From Sphingomonas sp. QA11 (lineage in GTDB: Bacteria; Pseudomonadota; Alphaproteobacteria; Sphingomonadales; Sphingomonadaceae): a stretch of 64,000 nt of DNA. Below, one piece after another: positions 45,643 to 55,344 of this stretch (positions are counted from its first letter, which is position 1; the number at the start of each line of letters is the position of its first letter). Position numbers and translations under genes: made by a program. The notes below the pieces were generated by a model. The model saw only the letters and a program-made list of their open reading frames with translations. It ran no database searches and was not told where the DNA came from. Location of the stretch: the NCBI RefSeq assembly GCF_028473665.1, contig NZ_CP098774.1, forward strand, positions 558,001 through 622,000. The letters run 5' to 3'.

Positions 45643-47406
45643 CTAGTCCGCCCACGCCGCATCGTCGAGATGGAGCTCTGCCGCGGGCTTTGCGCCCCAG
45701 TCGTCGATTCGAGCGCGCCCGGCGAGCCATAGGCGACGATGCGGCGGCGCGCCGAGCAGCGCCGCGCCCAGCGCGGTTTCGGCCTGCCGAAAGGCGACCG
45801 TTTTAAGCACACGCCCGTCATCGCCGCTGACGATCGCGCGGACATGGCCGTTGCCGACGATATCCGCCTTCACGATCCGAACAGGCCCCGCGACGACACG
45901 TGGCTGGGGCCAGCCCATGCCATAGGGGCCGCCCGCGTCCATCGCCTGCACCAGCGCCGGGGTGACGCCGCCTGCGGTCAGCAACGCGTCGAGCAGCAGC
46001 GCGCGGTCGCCGATCGATCGGGTGACGGCGGCGTCGAGGCGATCCTCCAGGAAGTCGGCGAAAGTGTCGAGCTGGTCCTCGGCGATGGTCAGGCCGGCCG
46101 CCATGGCGTGGCCGCCGCCCGCGACGAGCAGGCCACTATCCTTGGCCGCCAGAACCGCGGCGCCCAGATCCACGCCCGGAATCGACCGGCCAGATCCCTT
46201 GCCGATCCCATGTTCATCAAGTGCGATCACGAGCGAGGGGCGCCCGAATTTCTCCTTGAGCCGCCCGGCGACGATGCCGATCACGCCGGGATGCCAGCCG
46301 TGCCCGGCAACGACCATCACTGCGCGGTTGCCCTTGGCGCCTGCAAGCGCCTCCGCAGCTTCCTGCACCAGGGCTTCGATCGCGCGGCGTTCCTCGTTCA
46401 GGCGATCCAGTTCGGCCGCGATGCTGGCCGCCTCGGCCGGATCGCGCGTGATGAGCAGGCGGACGCCGAGATCGGACTTGCCGACTCGTCCGCCTGCGTT
46501 GATTCGCGGCCCAAGCGCGAAGCCGAGATCGGTCGCGGTCGGCGCGCGGGTCAATCGCGAGGCGGAGATCAGCGCGTTGAGGCCGATGTTGCGACGCTGA
46601 GCCATCACCTTCAGGCCCTGCGCGACGAAGGCGCGGTTGAGCCCCTTGAGCTGCGCGACATCGGCAACCGTGCCAAGCGCCACGATATCGAGCAGGTCGA
46701 GCAGGCGGGGCTCGCCCCGGCCGTCGAAAAAACCACGCGCGCGCAACAGCCGGATCAGCGCAGCGCCCAGCAGGAAGGCGACGCCGACTGCGGCGAGATG
46801 GCCGAATTCGGCACCGTCGGTCTCGTCGAGCCGGTTGGGGTTCACCAGCGCATGGGCATGGGGCAGGGCGGCGGCACATTTATGGTGGTCCACCACGACC
46901 ACGTCCACGCCGGCGACGCGGGCCATCTCGAGCGCCTCGAAAGCCTGTGCCCCGCAATCGACGGTGACGATCAGGCTCGCGCCCTCTTCCTTCAGCCGGA
47001 CCAGCGCTTCGCCCGAGGGGCCATAGCCTTCCATCAGCCGGTCGGGGATATAAGCCCGCGCTTCCAGTCCCAGATCGCGCAGCAACAGGATCATCAGCGC
47101 CGCTGAGGTCGCTCCGTCAACGTCATAGTCGCCGAAGATGGTGACCCGCTCGCCGGTCTGGACGGCATCGGCCAGCCGCTCGGCGGCGCGGTCCATGTCG
47201 CGGAAGATCGAAGGATCCGGCATGAAGCCGCGGATGCTCGGCGCCTTGTGTGCGTCCAATGCCTCGCGCGGGCAGCCACGGGCAAGCAGGAGCTGAGTCA
47301 CCAGATCGTCGGGTGCAAAGCCGGGATCGCGCGCGTCTGCTTCAAGCATGCGCCAGCGCCAGGGCTGGCCAAGGATCGATCGGGTGATGTTCAGTACAGT
47401 GTTCAC
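45643..47406 (-). CDS. recJ: Single-stranded-DNA-specific exonuclease RecJ
   Basis: A 587-residue 5'-3' exonuclease of the DHH superfamily used in recombination and mismatch repair. The metal-binding motifs are DYDVDGATS, TVDCGA, VDHHKC (the DHH), and PRINAGGRVG, followed by the DHHA1 motif GGGHAMAAGLTI and a C-terminal OB-like region. The N-terminal ITRSILGQPWRW is the usual alphaproteobacterial start. The start is uncertain: GTG at 47406 or 47409 fits the conserved N-terminus, whereas the frame is open to a GTG at 47460. It follows the glycosyltransferase gene in the same direction with a gap of about 80 bp. Confidence 0.95.
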   Translation of the reverse strand: MNTVLNITRSILGQPWRWRMLEADARDPGFAPDDLVTQLLLARGCPREALDAHKAPSIRGFMPDPSIFRDMDRAAERLADAVQTGERVTIFGDYDVDGATSAALMILLLRDLGLEARAYIPDRLMEGYGPSGEALVRLKEEGASLIVTVDCGAQAFEALEMARVAGVDVVVVDHHKCAAALPHAHALVNPNRLDETDGAEFGHLAAVGVAFLLGAALIRLLRARGFFDGRGEPRLLDLLDIVALGTVADVAQLKGLNRAFVAQGLKVMAQRRNIGLNALISASRLTRAPTATDLGFALGPRINAGGRVGKSDLGVRLLITRDPAEAASIAAELDRLNEERRAIEALVQEAAEALAGAKGNRAVMVVAGHGWHPGVIGIVAGRLKEKFGRPSLVIALDEHGIGKGSGRSIPGVDLGAAVLAAKDSGLLVAGGGHAMAAGLTIAEDQLDTFADFLEDRLDAAVTRSIGDRALLLDALLTAGGVTPALVQAMDAGGPYGMGWPQPRVVAGPVRIVKADIVGNGHVRAIVSGDDGRVLKTVAFRQAETALGAALLGAPPHRRLWLAGRARIDDWGAKPAAELHLDDAAWAD

Positions 47407-47487
47407 CACCTCGCTCTGGCATATTTTGCCATGGCTGGAACAGGGGCCGAGGCCGATCACGATTCTGCCGCCGCGAAAACGCCTTTC

Positions 47488-48771
47488 TCAGGAGGTGGTG
47501 AAGAGCCGCTCTATCGCGGTCGCTGCCGCCTCGGCACCGTCTTCCGGCCTGACGCGCGCTCCTATGCGTTCAGCTTCAATGCGATACTCTGGCACGTCGA
47601 GCAGGGAGGCGATCATTGGAGCTGCCCTCCGAGCGTTGAAGCGCCGTGCCTTGAGGACAAGCCCCAGGCCCATCTTGCGGATGCGGTGTGCGTTGTCCGC
47701 CTGGTCCCCCATATGCGGCACCACCAGTTGGGGCTTGCCCGCCCGCAGTGCCTGGCCGGTCGTGCCGATGCCCCCGTGGTGAATGATGACGGCCGCCCGG
47801 GGGAACAGTGTTGAATGCGGTGCATAGGGCCGGACCAGAATGTCGCCGCTGGAGCGCAGGCTGGTTTTCTCGCCGGTCAGCAGCACCGCGCGCGCGCCGA
47901 GCAATTTGGCGGCGGCGGCCGCCTCCTCGTAAAAGTCGCCCGGTGCGTAAACGGCGAACGAGCCAAGCGTGAACACCAGCGGCGGTGGCCCGTCGGCCAA
48001 AAAGGCCTCGAGCTCGGGGTCCGGCGCCTCGGTATCGCCACCCTGGCTGTCATAGACCGGAAAGCCGACGATCTCGGTATTGGCGGGCGCATCTTTCTGG
48101 GGCGGGCCGAATACCGGCGAATAGCAGCAAAGGGTCAGCGCGGTTTTCTTGCTGACGTCGAACATCGACGGGTCGCATGCCGGGCCCAGGCCATGATGCG
48201 CGCGGACTTCGTCGATCTTCCGGCCATAACGGAACCGAAGGACCTTGCGCATGAAGCCGTAGGCGAGCCGGTTCCACCTGACGCCGATCGGACCGCCCGG
48301 CGCCTGGATCAGCATCCAGAAATCCGATGTCTTTGGCGGCGTATGAACCGAGAGGATCGCCATCGGCTGAAGGATTACGGATACGAGCGGCACGCGGCGC
48401 TTCTCGGCGATGATCGCCGCGCCGAACACGAACAGCGAGCCGACCATCACGTCAACGTCGCCGACCACATCATCTAGGGCGGTGGTGCTCGATTCGAGCC
48501 AGGGGAGCAGGACCTGCTCAAGCAGATAGGTCTGGTTGGCCATGACGCGCTTGACGGCGTCGTCCTCGCCAAGGCCCATCCGTTTGCGGATCTCATCGAA
48601 GCTCGGCAGCACCGCGACGGCATCCAGCCCGGCGGCGCGAGTCTTTGCGACATGGTCTTCCGGGACCGCCAGAACGGGGTGATGTCCGCGTCGCTGAAGC
48701 GCGAGGCCGATGGCGATGAACGGATGAAGATCGCCCAGTGTGCCAACGGTCGTAAGCAGGATTTTGCGCAT
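47488..48771 (-). CDS. GT1-family (UGT/MGT-like) glycosyltransferase
   Basis: A 427-residue GT-B-fold enzyme transferring a sugar from a nucleotide sugar to a small lipophilic acceptor. The N-terminal TVGTLGDLHPFIAIGLALQ is the typical start of the rhamnosyltransferase/macrolide-glycosyltransferase-like group. The C-terminal donor-binding signature is seen in LFPRAAVIIHHGGIGTTGQA and GKPQLVVPHMGDQADNAHR. No signal peptide is seen. The acceptor could be a carotenoid, lipid or toxin; nothing next to it (recJ, a dioxygenase) settles this. Confidence 0.9.
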   Translation of the reverse strand: MRKILLTTVGTLGDLHPFIAIGLALQRRGHHPVLAVPEDHVAKTRAAGLDAVAVLPSFDEIRKRMGLGEDDAVKRVMANQTYLLEQVLLPWLESSTTALDDVVGDVDVMVGSLFVFGAAIIAEKRRVPLVSVILQPMAILSVHTPPKTSDFWMLIQAPGGPIGVRWNRLAYGFMRKVLRFRYGRKIDEVRAHHGLGPACDPSMFDVSKKTALTLCCYSPVFGPPQKDAPANTEIVGFPVYDSQGGDTEAPDPELEAFLADGPPPLVFTLGSFAVYAPGDFYEEAAAAAKLLGARAVLLTGEKTSLRSSGDILVRPYAPHSTLFPRAAVIIHHGGIGTTGQALRAGKPQLVVPHMGDQADNAHRIRKMGLGLVLKARRFNARRAAPMIASLLDVPEYRIEAERIGARVRPEDGAEAAATAIERLFTTS

Positions 48772-48802
48772 GGTAACTCGTCGACACTCGGCTCGCGCCG
48801 CC

Positions 48803-49501
48803 TTACTGCTTTAGCCAGCTCCGTTCGCGGAACCACTTGGTGACGATATATTTCGTGCCCTTCACCACCGCCATGCCTTCATGCAAGGTGAATTCGTTGG
48901 GGCTGCCATCCAGGTTCATGTTGTTCCAGGCAAGCAGCAGCCCGCGCTTCGGTGCGACCCGGATACCGGCCTGCGGAAACCAGGTGGCGCCGCCCTCCTC
49001 GACATTGTTGAGATAAATCATCGCCGTCCAGGTGCGCTGCCCGCCGCTGGCCTTCATCGCATCCCAATAATGCTGGCCTTCGTGGAAAAAATCATGATGC
49101 GCGCGGAACTGCTGGCCCGGGGCATAGCGCTGTCCCTGCATCGTTTCGCCGTTGGCTGGATCGAGTCCGAGCAATGCCGCGATCGATTCGTCGATCGGAC
49201 GGACGGAGGGCGACCATCGGTCCATGTCGCAACTCTCGCTGGTTCGGAAGCTCGTATCGCCCGATTCGGATAGCAAGGTAGAGGGGCGCCGATTCGAATC
49301 GATCAGCCGCATGAGCGCGGTGCACTGCGCCGGGTTCAGGAAATCCTCGTGGTAATAGACCTGAGCCTTTTCCACATTGGCGCGTTTCGCGGCGGGGTTC
49401 GCATCAAGCCGGCGCGATACCGTTTCGCCGGCCAGCTTGCGGATCGGGGAGGGGCCGCCCGGTTTTTTCGGGAGGATTGGTTTCTTCGAGAACAGGGACA
49501 T
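48803..49501 (-). CDS. Prolyl 4-hydroxylase-like 2OG-Fe(II) oxygenase
   Basis: A 232-residue enzyme of the P4H family. The iron ligands are in FRAHHDFFHEG (H-x-D) and the distal His of TLHEGMAVVKG; the 2OG-binding Lys follows in KYIVTKWFRER. The core block TAMIYLNNVEEGGATWFPQ is the usual P4H strand pair. The start ATG at 49499-49501 begins MSLFSKKPILPKKPGG; the upstream frame adds only a few residues. The preceding gene (RcnB) ends in a strong terminator, so this gene has its own promoter in the short gap or relies on read-through. Confidence 0.9.
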   Translation of the reverse strand: MSLFSKKPILPKKPGGPSPIRKLAGETVSRRLDANPAAKRANVEKAQVYYHEDFLNPAQCTALMRLIDSNRRPSTLLSESGDTSFRTSESCDMDRWSPSVRPIDESIAALLGLDPANGETMQGQRYAPGQQFRAHHDFFHEGQHYWDAMKASGGQRTWTAMIYLNNVEEGGATWFPQAGIRVAPKRGLLLAWNNMNLDGSPNEFTLHEGMAVVKGTKYIVTKWFRERSWLKQ

Positions 49502-49530
49502 CACCTTTTCAGTCTGCCGTCGCGTTCGCA

Positions 49531-49567
49531 AAAGACAAGGGGCCCGGCGACATGGCAGCCGGGCCCC
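49531..49567 (-). terminator. Rho-independent terminator of the RcnB gene
   Basis: GGGGCCCGGC (49539-49548) and GCCGGGCCCC (49558-49567) form a perfect 10-bp G+C stem with a 9-base loop. On the minus strand it is followed by TTGTCTTTT. It lies 17 bp beyond the RcnB stop codon, in the right orientation to end that transcript. Confidence 0.85.
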
Positions 49568-49583
49568 TCACTTCAGCACTATC

Positions 49584-50585
49584 CTACCAGAAGATGTCGT
49601 AGACCGTGTCGACCACCTGGCCGCTGTAGATATCGACAAGCAGGGCGTCGTTATAATAGCGTACCCAGCGGTACGGCCCATAAACCGGTGGCAGGCCATA
49701 ATAGTCCGGGCTATCGATCCAGTAATTCTGCTCGAACAGGATCGTGTTCAGCGTGAAGCCTATTCCGAAGCGACGATAGCCGTAGCTCCAGCCATAGGGC
49801 GCGTAGTAGCGTGGCAGGTGATAGTTGTTGCGATAGCGATCACGACGTGAACGCCAGTCGTAACGATTGTCGTTGCGCCACCCACGATTCCAGTTGCGGC
49901 CGTCATTACCGCGCCCGTTGTTACCACGCCAATTGCCGTCGTTCCGGCCGTTGTTTCCGCGCCAGCCGCCGTCATTGCCCCGGCCATCATTGCCACGCCA
50001 GCTGCCACCGTTCCCACGCCCGTCATTTCCGCGCCAATTACCATCGCCGCGGCCGCCATTGTCGTTGTTGCGCCAGTTGCGGTTACTGTCCCCGCGGCCT
50101 GGCTGCCAGTCGCCCCGGCCACCGGGGCGGCCGCCATTCGTCTGGGGCGGTTGCGGCTGCTGGTCGCCGGGCACGACCGCACCGCCGCCCCGGCCGTCTC
50201 CCCGGTTGCCACCGCGGAAATCCGGACGGCCCTCGCCTCCACCACCACGCATATCGGGGCGACCGTCGCGATTGCCGTCGCGCGGGAATGTCTGCGGGTT
50301 GAACGGCGGGCGCTGCGGTTGCGGCTGCCCTTCGACCCGGGGCGGCTGGTTGTGTCCGCCCTGCCAGTTGCCGCGACCGCCGCGGTCGCCGCCCCAGCCA
50401 CCGCCGCCATTGGCCGGGCGCTCGGCGCGAGGCGGTTGCTGCGGCTGCTGGGCAGGCTGGGGATTGGCCTGGCGTTGCTCGGCACGCTCCACACGACGAT
50501 CATCGCGTCGCGAATCCTGCGCTGATAAGGCTGCCGGGACGATCGCCGTCGCGGCCAGAAGCGCGATGATGAAAGAGGTACGCAT
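49584..50585 (-). CDS. RcnB-family periplasmic protein with Arg/Gly/Asn-rich repeats
   Basis: A 333-residue secreted protein. The signal peptide (MRTSFIIALLAATAIVPAALSA) is followed by a low-complexity middle rich in Gln/Pro, then Gly/Arg/Asn/Asp with about six imperfect copies of WRGNDGRGN (roughly residues 175-250). The C-terminal RcnB domain shows the YYAPYGWSYGYRRFGIG and WVRYYNDALLVDIYSGQV blocks. RcnB in E. coli affects nickel/cobalt homeostasis in the periplasm; the role of such long low-complexity versions is unknown. The start is the ATG at 50583-50585, which gives the signal peptide. A strong terminator follows. Confidence 0.87.
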   Translation of the reverse strand: MRTSFIIALLAATAIVPAALSAQDSRRDDRRVERAEQRQANPQPAQQPQQPPRAERPANGGGGWGGDRGGRGNWQGGHNQPPRVEGQPQPQRPPFNPQTFPRDGNRDGRPDMRGGGGEGRPDFRGGNRGDGRGGGAVVPGDQQPQPPQTNGGRPGGRGDWQPGRGDSNRNWRNNDNGGRGDGNWRGNDGRGNGGSWRGNDGRGNDGGWRGNNGRNDGNWRGNNGRGNDGRNWNRGWRNDNRYDWRSRRDRYRNNYHLPRYYAPYGWSYGYRRFGIGFTLNTILFEQNYWIDSPDYYGLPPVYGPYRWVRYYNDALLVDIYSGQVVDTVYDIFW

Positions 50586-50693
50586 CTCAGTCCTTCCGGT
50601 TCGCGGGCGCACGATTGGCCCGATCGATGCAGCGGGTCTGCGCTTTTGACGATGACCGGTTTCTGAATTGGGGTGACAGCCTTGCGAAAGGAT

Positions 50694-51245
50694 TCACCGC
50701 GGCTGCCCGCCGCCCGGCGTCAGTGCCGGTACCAGTCTGGCGGCGCTGGCCGGATCGATACCAGGGGACGCGCCCGCGTCGATCGTCTCATCCCCGCGCT
50801 GGACTCGCGCGGCTCGCATCACCGCTTCGACGATGCGCGGATAGACCCCACAACGGCACAGATTGGTGATCGCCTCCTTGATGTCGTCCTCGGACGGGTT
50901 GCGGTTCTTCTTGAGCAACACCGCCGCGGCCATGACCATGCCGGGGATGCAGAAGCCGCATTGCGGCACGTTGTTCGCAATCCAGGCGAGCTGCACCGGA
51001 TGGGCCCGCTCACGTGACAGGCCCTCGATCGTGGTGACGAAACTGCCCTCGATCGCGCCAATCGTTGCCTGGCAGGAGCGCACTGCCTCGCCATCGATAT
51101 CGACGGTGCAGGCGCCGCATTCGCCATTCCCGCAGCCATATTTGGCGCCTGTCAGGTTCGATGCGTCGCGTAGCGCCCAGAGCAAGGGCGTCTTCGGGTC
51201 CATCTTGTACTGGACGGGCTGGTTGTTGACGGTGAAGCGGGTCAT
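50694..51245 (-). CDS. 2Fe-2S small subunit of a xanthine-oxidase-family oxidoreductase (orphan)
   Basis: A 183-residue electron-transfer subunit like IorA of isoquinoline 1-oxidoreductase. The plant-type 2Fe-2S cysteines are in KYGCGNGECGACTV with a fourth in AVRSCQA; the second cluster cysteines are in QCGFCIPGM and LCRCGVYPRI. The large molybdopterin subunit normally sits directly downstream, but here RcnB follows and no molybdenum subunit occurs in the window. The C-terminal ~30 residues after the second cluster are longer than in typical versions. It may pair with a subunit encoded elsewhere. Confidence 0.9.
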   Translation of the reverse strand: MTRFTVNNQPVQYKMDPKTPLLWALRDASNLTGAKYGCGNGECGACTVDIDGEAVRSCQATIGAIEGSFVTTIEGLSRERAHPVQLAWIANNVPQCGFCIPGMVMAAAVLLKKNRNPSEDDIKEAITNLCRCGVYPRIVEAVMRAARVQRGDETIDAGASPGIDPASAARLVPALTPGGGQPR

Positions 51246-51337
51246 GGACGAAGCTTACGGGAAAGGTCGGTGATGGGAAACGGCGTGTTTCCGTCCACGC
51301 GATTGCGACCGGGCGAGGCCAGGCCGATATCCGTGGC

Positions 51338-52138
51338 ATGACGCTTCCCACACTCTTCGTCCCGCATGGCGGTGGTCCCTGTTTCTTCATGGACCCGGCC
51401 GGCGGTCAGCCCGATCCGATGTGGCGGCCGATGCAGGCTTACCTTGCCGGGCTGCTCGCCTCCCTTCCCGAACGTCCAAAGGCAATCCTGATGGTTTCCG
51501 GCCACTGGGAGGAACCCGAGGTCGCCCTGCACATGGGGGATGGCCAGCCGCTGTTGTACGATTATTATGGCTTTCCGGAGCACACTTACCGCTTGAGCTG
51601 GGACGCGTCCGGCGCGCCGGACGTTGCCCGCCGTGCCGGGACGCTGCTGCGGGGCGCTAGCTTCCCCGTGCGGGAGGAGTCGGCGCGCGGCTGGGACCAC
51701 GGCGTGTTCATCCCGATGATGGTCATGGTGCCCGAGGCGGATATCCCGCTTGTTCAGATGTCGTTGCGCAAGGATCTTGATCCCGCGGCACATATCGCGA
51801 TCGGCCGGGCGCTGGCGCCGCTGCGCGACGAGGGCGTGTTGATCGTGGGGTCGGGTATGAGTTTCCACAACCTCGGCGCCCGCGGACCGCAGGTCACCCC
51901 GGTGGCTGATGAGTGGGATGCGGCACTCACTGAGGCAGTTACCGATCCTGACTCCGCCGCCCGGGCCGATCGCGTTGCACGCTGGGAGGAATTGCCTCAT
52001 GCGCGGTTCGCCCATCCCGAGGCGGAACATCTGCTGCCGCTGATGGTCGCGCTCGGCGCAGGTGGGGATGGTCCGGCGGTGCTGGACTATTCGGACCATG
52101 TGCTCGGCTGGGCCGTCTCGGGCTACCGCTTCGGCTGA
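51338..52138 (+). CDS. DODA-type extradiol ring-opening dioxygenase
   Basis: A 266-residue class III extradiol dioxygenase-like protein (LigB fold; 4,5-DOPA dioxygenase/YgiD type). The metal-binding residues are seen in VPHGGGPCF (His), VSGHWEEPE (His), GWDHGVFIPMMVM (His) and the C-terminal AEHLLPL (Glu-His). It would cleave catecholic rings using Fe(II) or Zn(II). The start is the ATG at 51338, divergent by 92 bp from the 2Fe-2S subunit gene, and convergent with the aldolase gene. Confidence 0.92.
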   Translation: MTLPTLFVPHGGGPCFFMDPAGGQPDPMWRPMQAYLAGLLASLPERPKAILMVSGHWEEPEVALHMGDGQPLLYDYYGFPEHTYRLSWDASGAPDVARRAGTLLRGASFPVREESARGWDHGVFIPMMVMVPEADIPLVQMSLRKDLDPAAHIAIGRALAPLRDEGVLIVGSGMSFHNLGARGPQVTPVADEWDAALTEAVTDPDSAARADRVARWEELPHARFAHPEAEHLLPLMVALGAGGDGPAVLDYSDHVLGWAVSGYRFG

Positions 52139-52172
52139 TCCCCCCCGAGCGAGCTCGGGGAAGAAGGGAAGA

Positions 52173-52934
52173 TCAATTCCGCCAGCTAGTGTCTGTCTTG
52201 TCGATCAGGCGCACCATGGCGTCGAAATCCGCTTTTCCCGCGCCGCCGGGAATCTGGACCTGGTGCAAGTCGCGCTGATGCACCGCGACCACTTCGGGCG
52301 AGACTTCGATCGGGGTGCCCATGCCGGCGGTGGCGACCTGGATCTCGCAGGCGCGCTGGAGCGACCAGTGCTTGATGAACGCCTCGGGCAGGGTCCGGCC
52401 CATGACCAGGATGCCGTGGTTCTTCAGCAGCATCACCCGCTTGTCGCCGAGATGCTCGAGCAGCCGCTCGCCCTCCTCGTCCCGCACCGTGACGCCCTCG
52501 AAATCATGATAGGCGATCTGGCCGATGAAGTTGCACGCATAGAAATTGGTCGCGCGCAGTCCGCCTTCGACCGAGCTGACCGCCATGCCCGCCGTGGTGT
52601 GGGTGTGCATGATGCAGTGCGCGTCGGGCAGATGGCGATGGAACAGCGCATGCTGGACGAAGCCGGCACGATTCACCGGATAGGGGCTGTCGTCGAGCTT
52701 GTTGCCGTCGATGTCGATCTTGACCAGGCTCGAAGCGGTGACCTCGCTGAAATGCAGCCCGAACGGGTTGATCAGGAACGCGCCTTCTTCCCCCGGGATT
52801 TTCAGCGTGATGTGGTTGTAGATCATCTCGGACCAGCCGAGCATCGCGAACACCCGGTAACAGGCGGCGAGCTGCTGGCGCGCCTCCCATTCGGCTTCGC
52901 TCATCTGCGAATTGCGAAGGACGGCGGTGGCCAT
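52173..52934 (-). CDS. Class II aldolase/adducin-family protein
   Basis: A 253-residue protein with the L-fuculose-phosphate aldolase fold. The zinc ligands are HTHTTAG (two His, about residue 111) and KNHGILVMG (His). SEMIYNHITLKIPG and FLINPFGLHFSEV are the usual N-terminal blocks. The start ATG at 52932-52934 has AGGAGA 7 bases upstream; the longer open frame upstream is not real. It lies just downstream of two CoA-transferase genes in the same direction. Members of this adducin-like subgroup often act in aromatic or acid catabolism; the exact reaction is not evident. Confidence 0.9.
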   Translation of the reverse strand: MATAVLRNSQMSEAEWEARQQLAACYRVFAMLGWSEMIYNHITLKIPGEEGAFLINPFGLHFSEVTASSLVKIDIDGNKLDDSPYPVNRAGFVQHALFHRHLPDAHCIMHTHTTAGMAVSSVEGGLRATNFYACNFIGQIAYHDFEGVTVRDEEGERLLEHLGDKRVMLLKNHGILVMGRTLPEAFIKHWSLQRACEIQVATAGMGTPIEVSPEVVAVHQRDLHQVQIPGGAGKADFDAMVRLIDKTDTSWRN

Positions 52935-53007
52935 GGCGTTTTCTCCTATGGGTTCTTCTTTGCAACCCATATCGCATGACCGCGCCGGGCAGGCAATGCG
53001 CGTGCGG

Positions 53008-54143
<1,136 letters not shown>

Positions 54144-54147
<4 letters not shown>

Positions 54148-55280
54148 CCGGGATCGTCCTGTCCGAGCATGGGAGCGGCGCGGTCGAGCGCGAGTGAGGA
54201 TTCCGAGAATTTGATCGGTGTGCGCAGGCCGGGCAGGGACATGCCGTCCCGGTCGAGCGTGAGCGCCATGCCGCGATGGATCACCTGCGGATCGGCAAAT
54301 GCCTGGGCGACGGTGTTGATCGGACCGGCCGGCACGCGGGCCGCCTCAAGCGTGGTGAGCAGCGTGTCGCGCTCGTGCTGCGAGGTCGCGTCGCGGATCG
54401 CCGCGAACAGCGGTTCGCGATGCTCAAGCCGCCCGGCATTGGTGGAAAAGCGGGGATCGGCCTTGAGGTCGTCGAGCCCGAGCGCGTCACAGAAGCGGAC
54501 GAACTGCCCGTCATTGCCCACCGCGAGGATGAACCAGCCATCGCTGGTCGGAAACACCGCATAGGGCGAGACGTTCAGATGCGCGTTGCCGAGGCGAGGT
54601 GGCGTCTGGCCGCTGACGAAGAAATTCATCGCCTGGTTGGCGAGCACGCCGACCATCGTGTCGAGCAGGGCCATGTCGATCTGCTGCCCGCGCCCGGTCT
54701 TCTCGCGCTGGGCGAGGGCCGCCTGAATCGCGATCACCGAATAGAGCCCGGTCATGATGTCGGCAAAAGCGACGCCGACCTTTTGCGGCGCGCCGTCCGG
54801 CTCGCCGGTCAGGTCCATGATCCCGCTCATGCCCTGGATGATGAAATCATATCCGGCGCGGCTGGCATAGGGGCCGTCCTGGCCGAAGCCGGTAATCGAG
54901 CAATAGACGAGGCGCGGATTGATCGCGCTGAGGCTGGCATAGTCGAGCCCGTATTTGGCGAGGCCGCCGACCTTGAAATTCTCGATCAGCACGTCCGCAT
55001 CAGTGACCATGCGCCGCACTTCGGCCTGCCCCTCGGGCGTGCGGAAATCGAGGATGATGGATTTCTTGCCGCGGTTGGTGGCGTGAAAATAGCCCGCGTC
55101 GCGGCTGCCGTCCGGATTCTCGACGAACGGCGGCCCCCAGGTCCTTGTATCGTCGCCCTCGGGGCTCTCGACCTTGATGACCTCCGCGCCGAGGTCGGCC
55201 AGCGTCTGTCCCGCCCATGGCCCAGCGAGGATTCGGGCAAGCTCGATGACCTTAAGGCCGGAAAGGGGAGGCTGGCTCAC
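54144..55280 (-). CDS. CaiB/BaiF CoA-transferase, probable glutarate or dicarboxylate activator
   Basis: A 378-residue type III CoA-transferase. Marks are [50 protein letters not shown] with the likely catalytic Asp, and [19 protein letters not shown]. The GTG at 55278-55280 is chosen because GGGAG lies upstream and the conserved N-terminus begins there. It sits directly downstream of glutaryl-CoA dehydrogenase, an arrangement common where the transferase makes glutaryl-CoA from glutarate. The function is by family and context. It is translationally coupled to the racemase-like gene. Confidence 0.88.
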
Positions 55281-55299
55281 CGGGCTCCCACCTGCTTTT

Positions 55300-55333
55300 C
55301 TTCCCCGGCCCTCGCCGCGGAAGGGTGGGGAAG
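55300..55333. repeat. Small palindrome between CoA-transferase and gcdH
   Basis: CTTCCCC (55300-55306) pairs with GGGGAAG (55327-55333) around a G+C-rich 20-base loop. It lies between the CaiB/BaiF start and the gcdH stop codon (55345). It may attenuate read-through between the two genes or be a dispersed sphingomonad repeat. Confidence 0.45.
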
Positions 55334-55344
55334 TGCGCTCAGGC

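Noticed and set aside
45739..47106. 455-residue plus-strand frame over recJ
   Set aside because: It is antisense to a fully motif-supported RecJ; no domain is seen.
49867..50649. Proline/arginine-rich 260-residue plus-strand frame
   Set aside because: It is the antisense of the repeat-rich RcnB gene; its composition merely mirrors that repeat.
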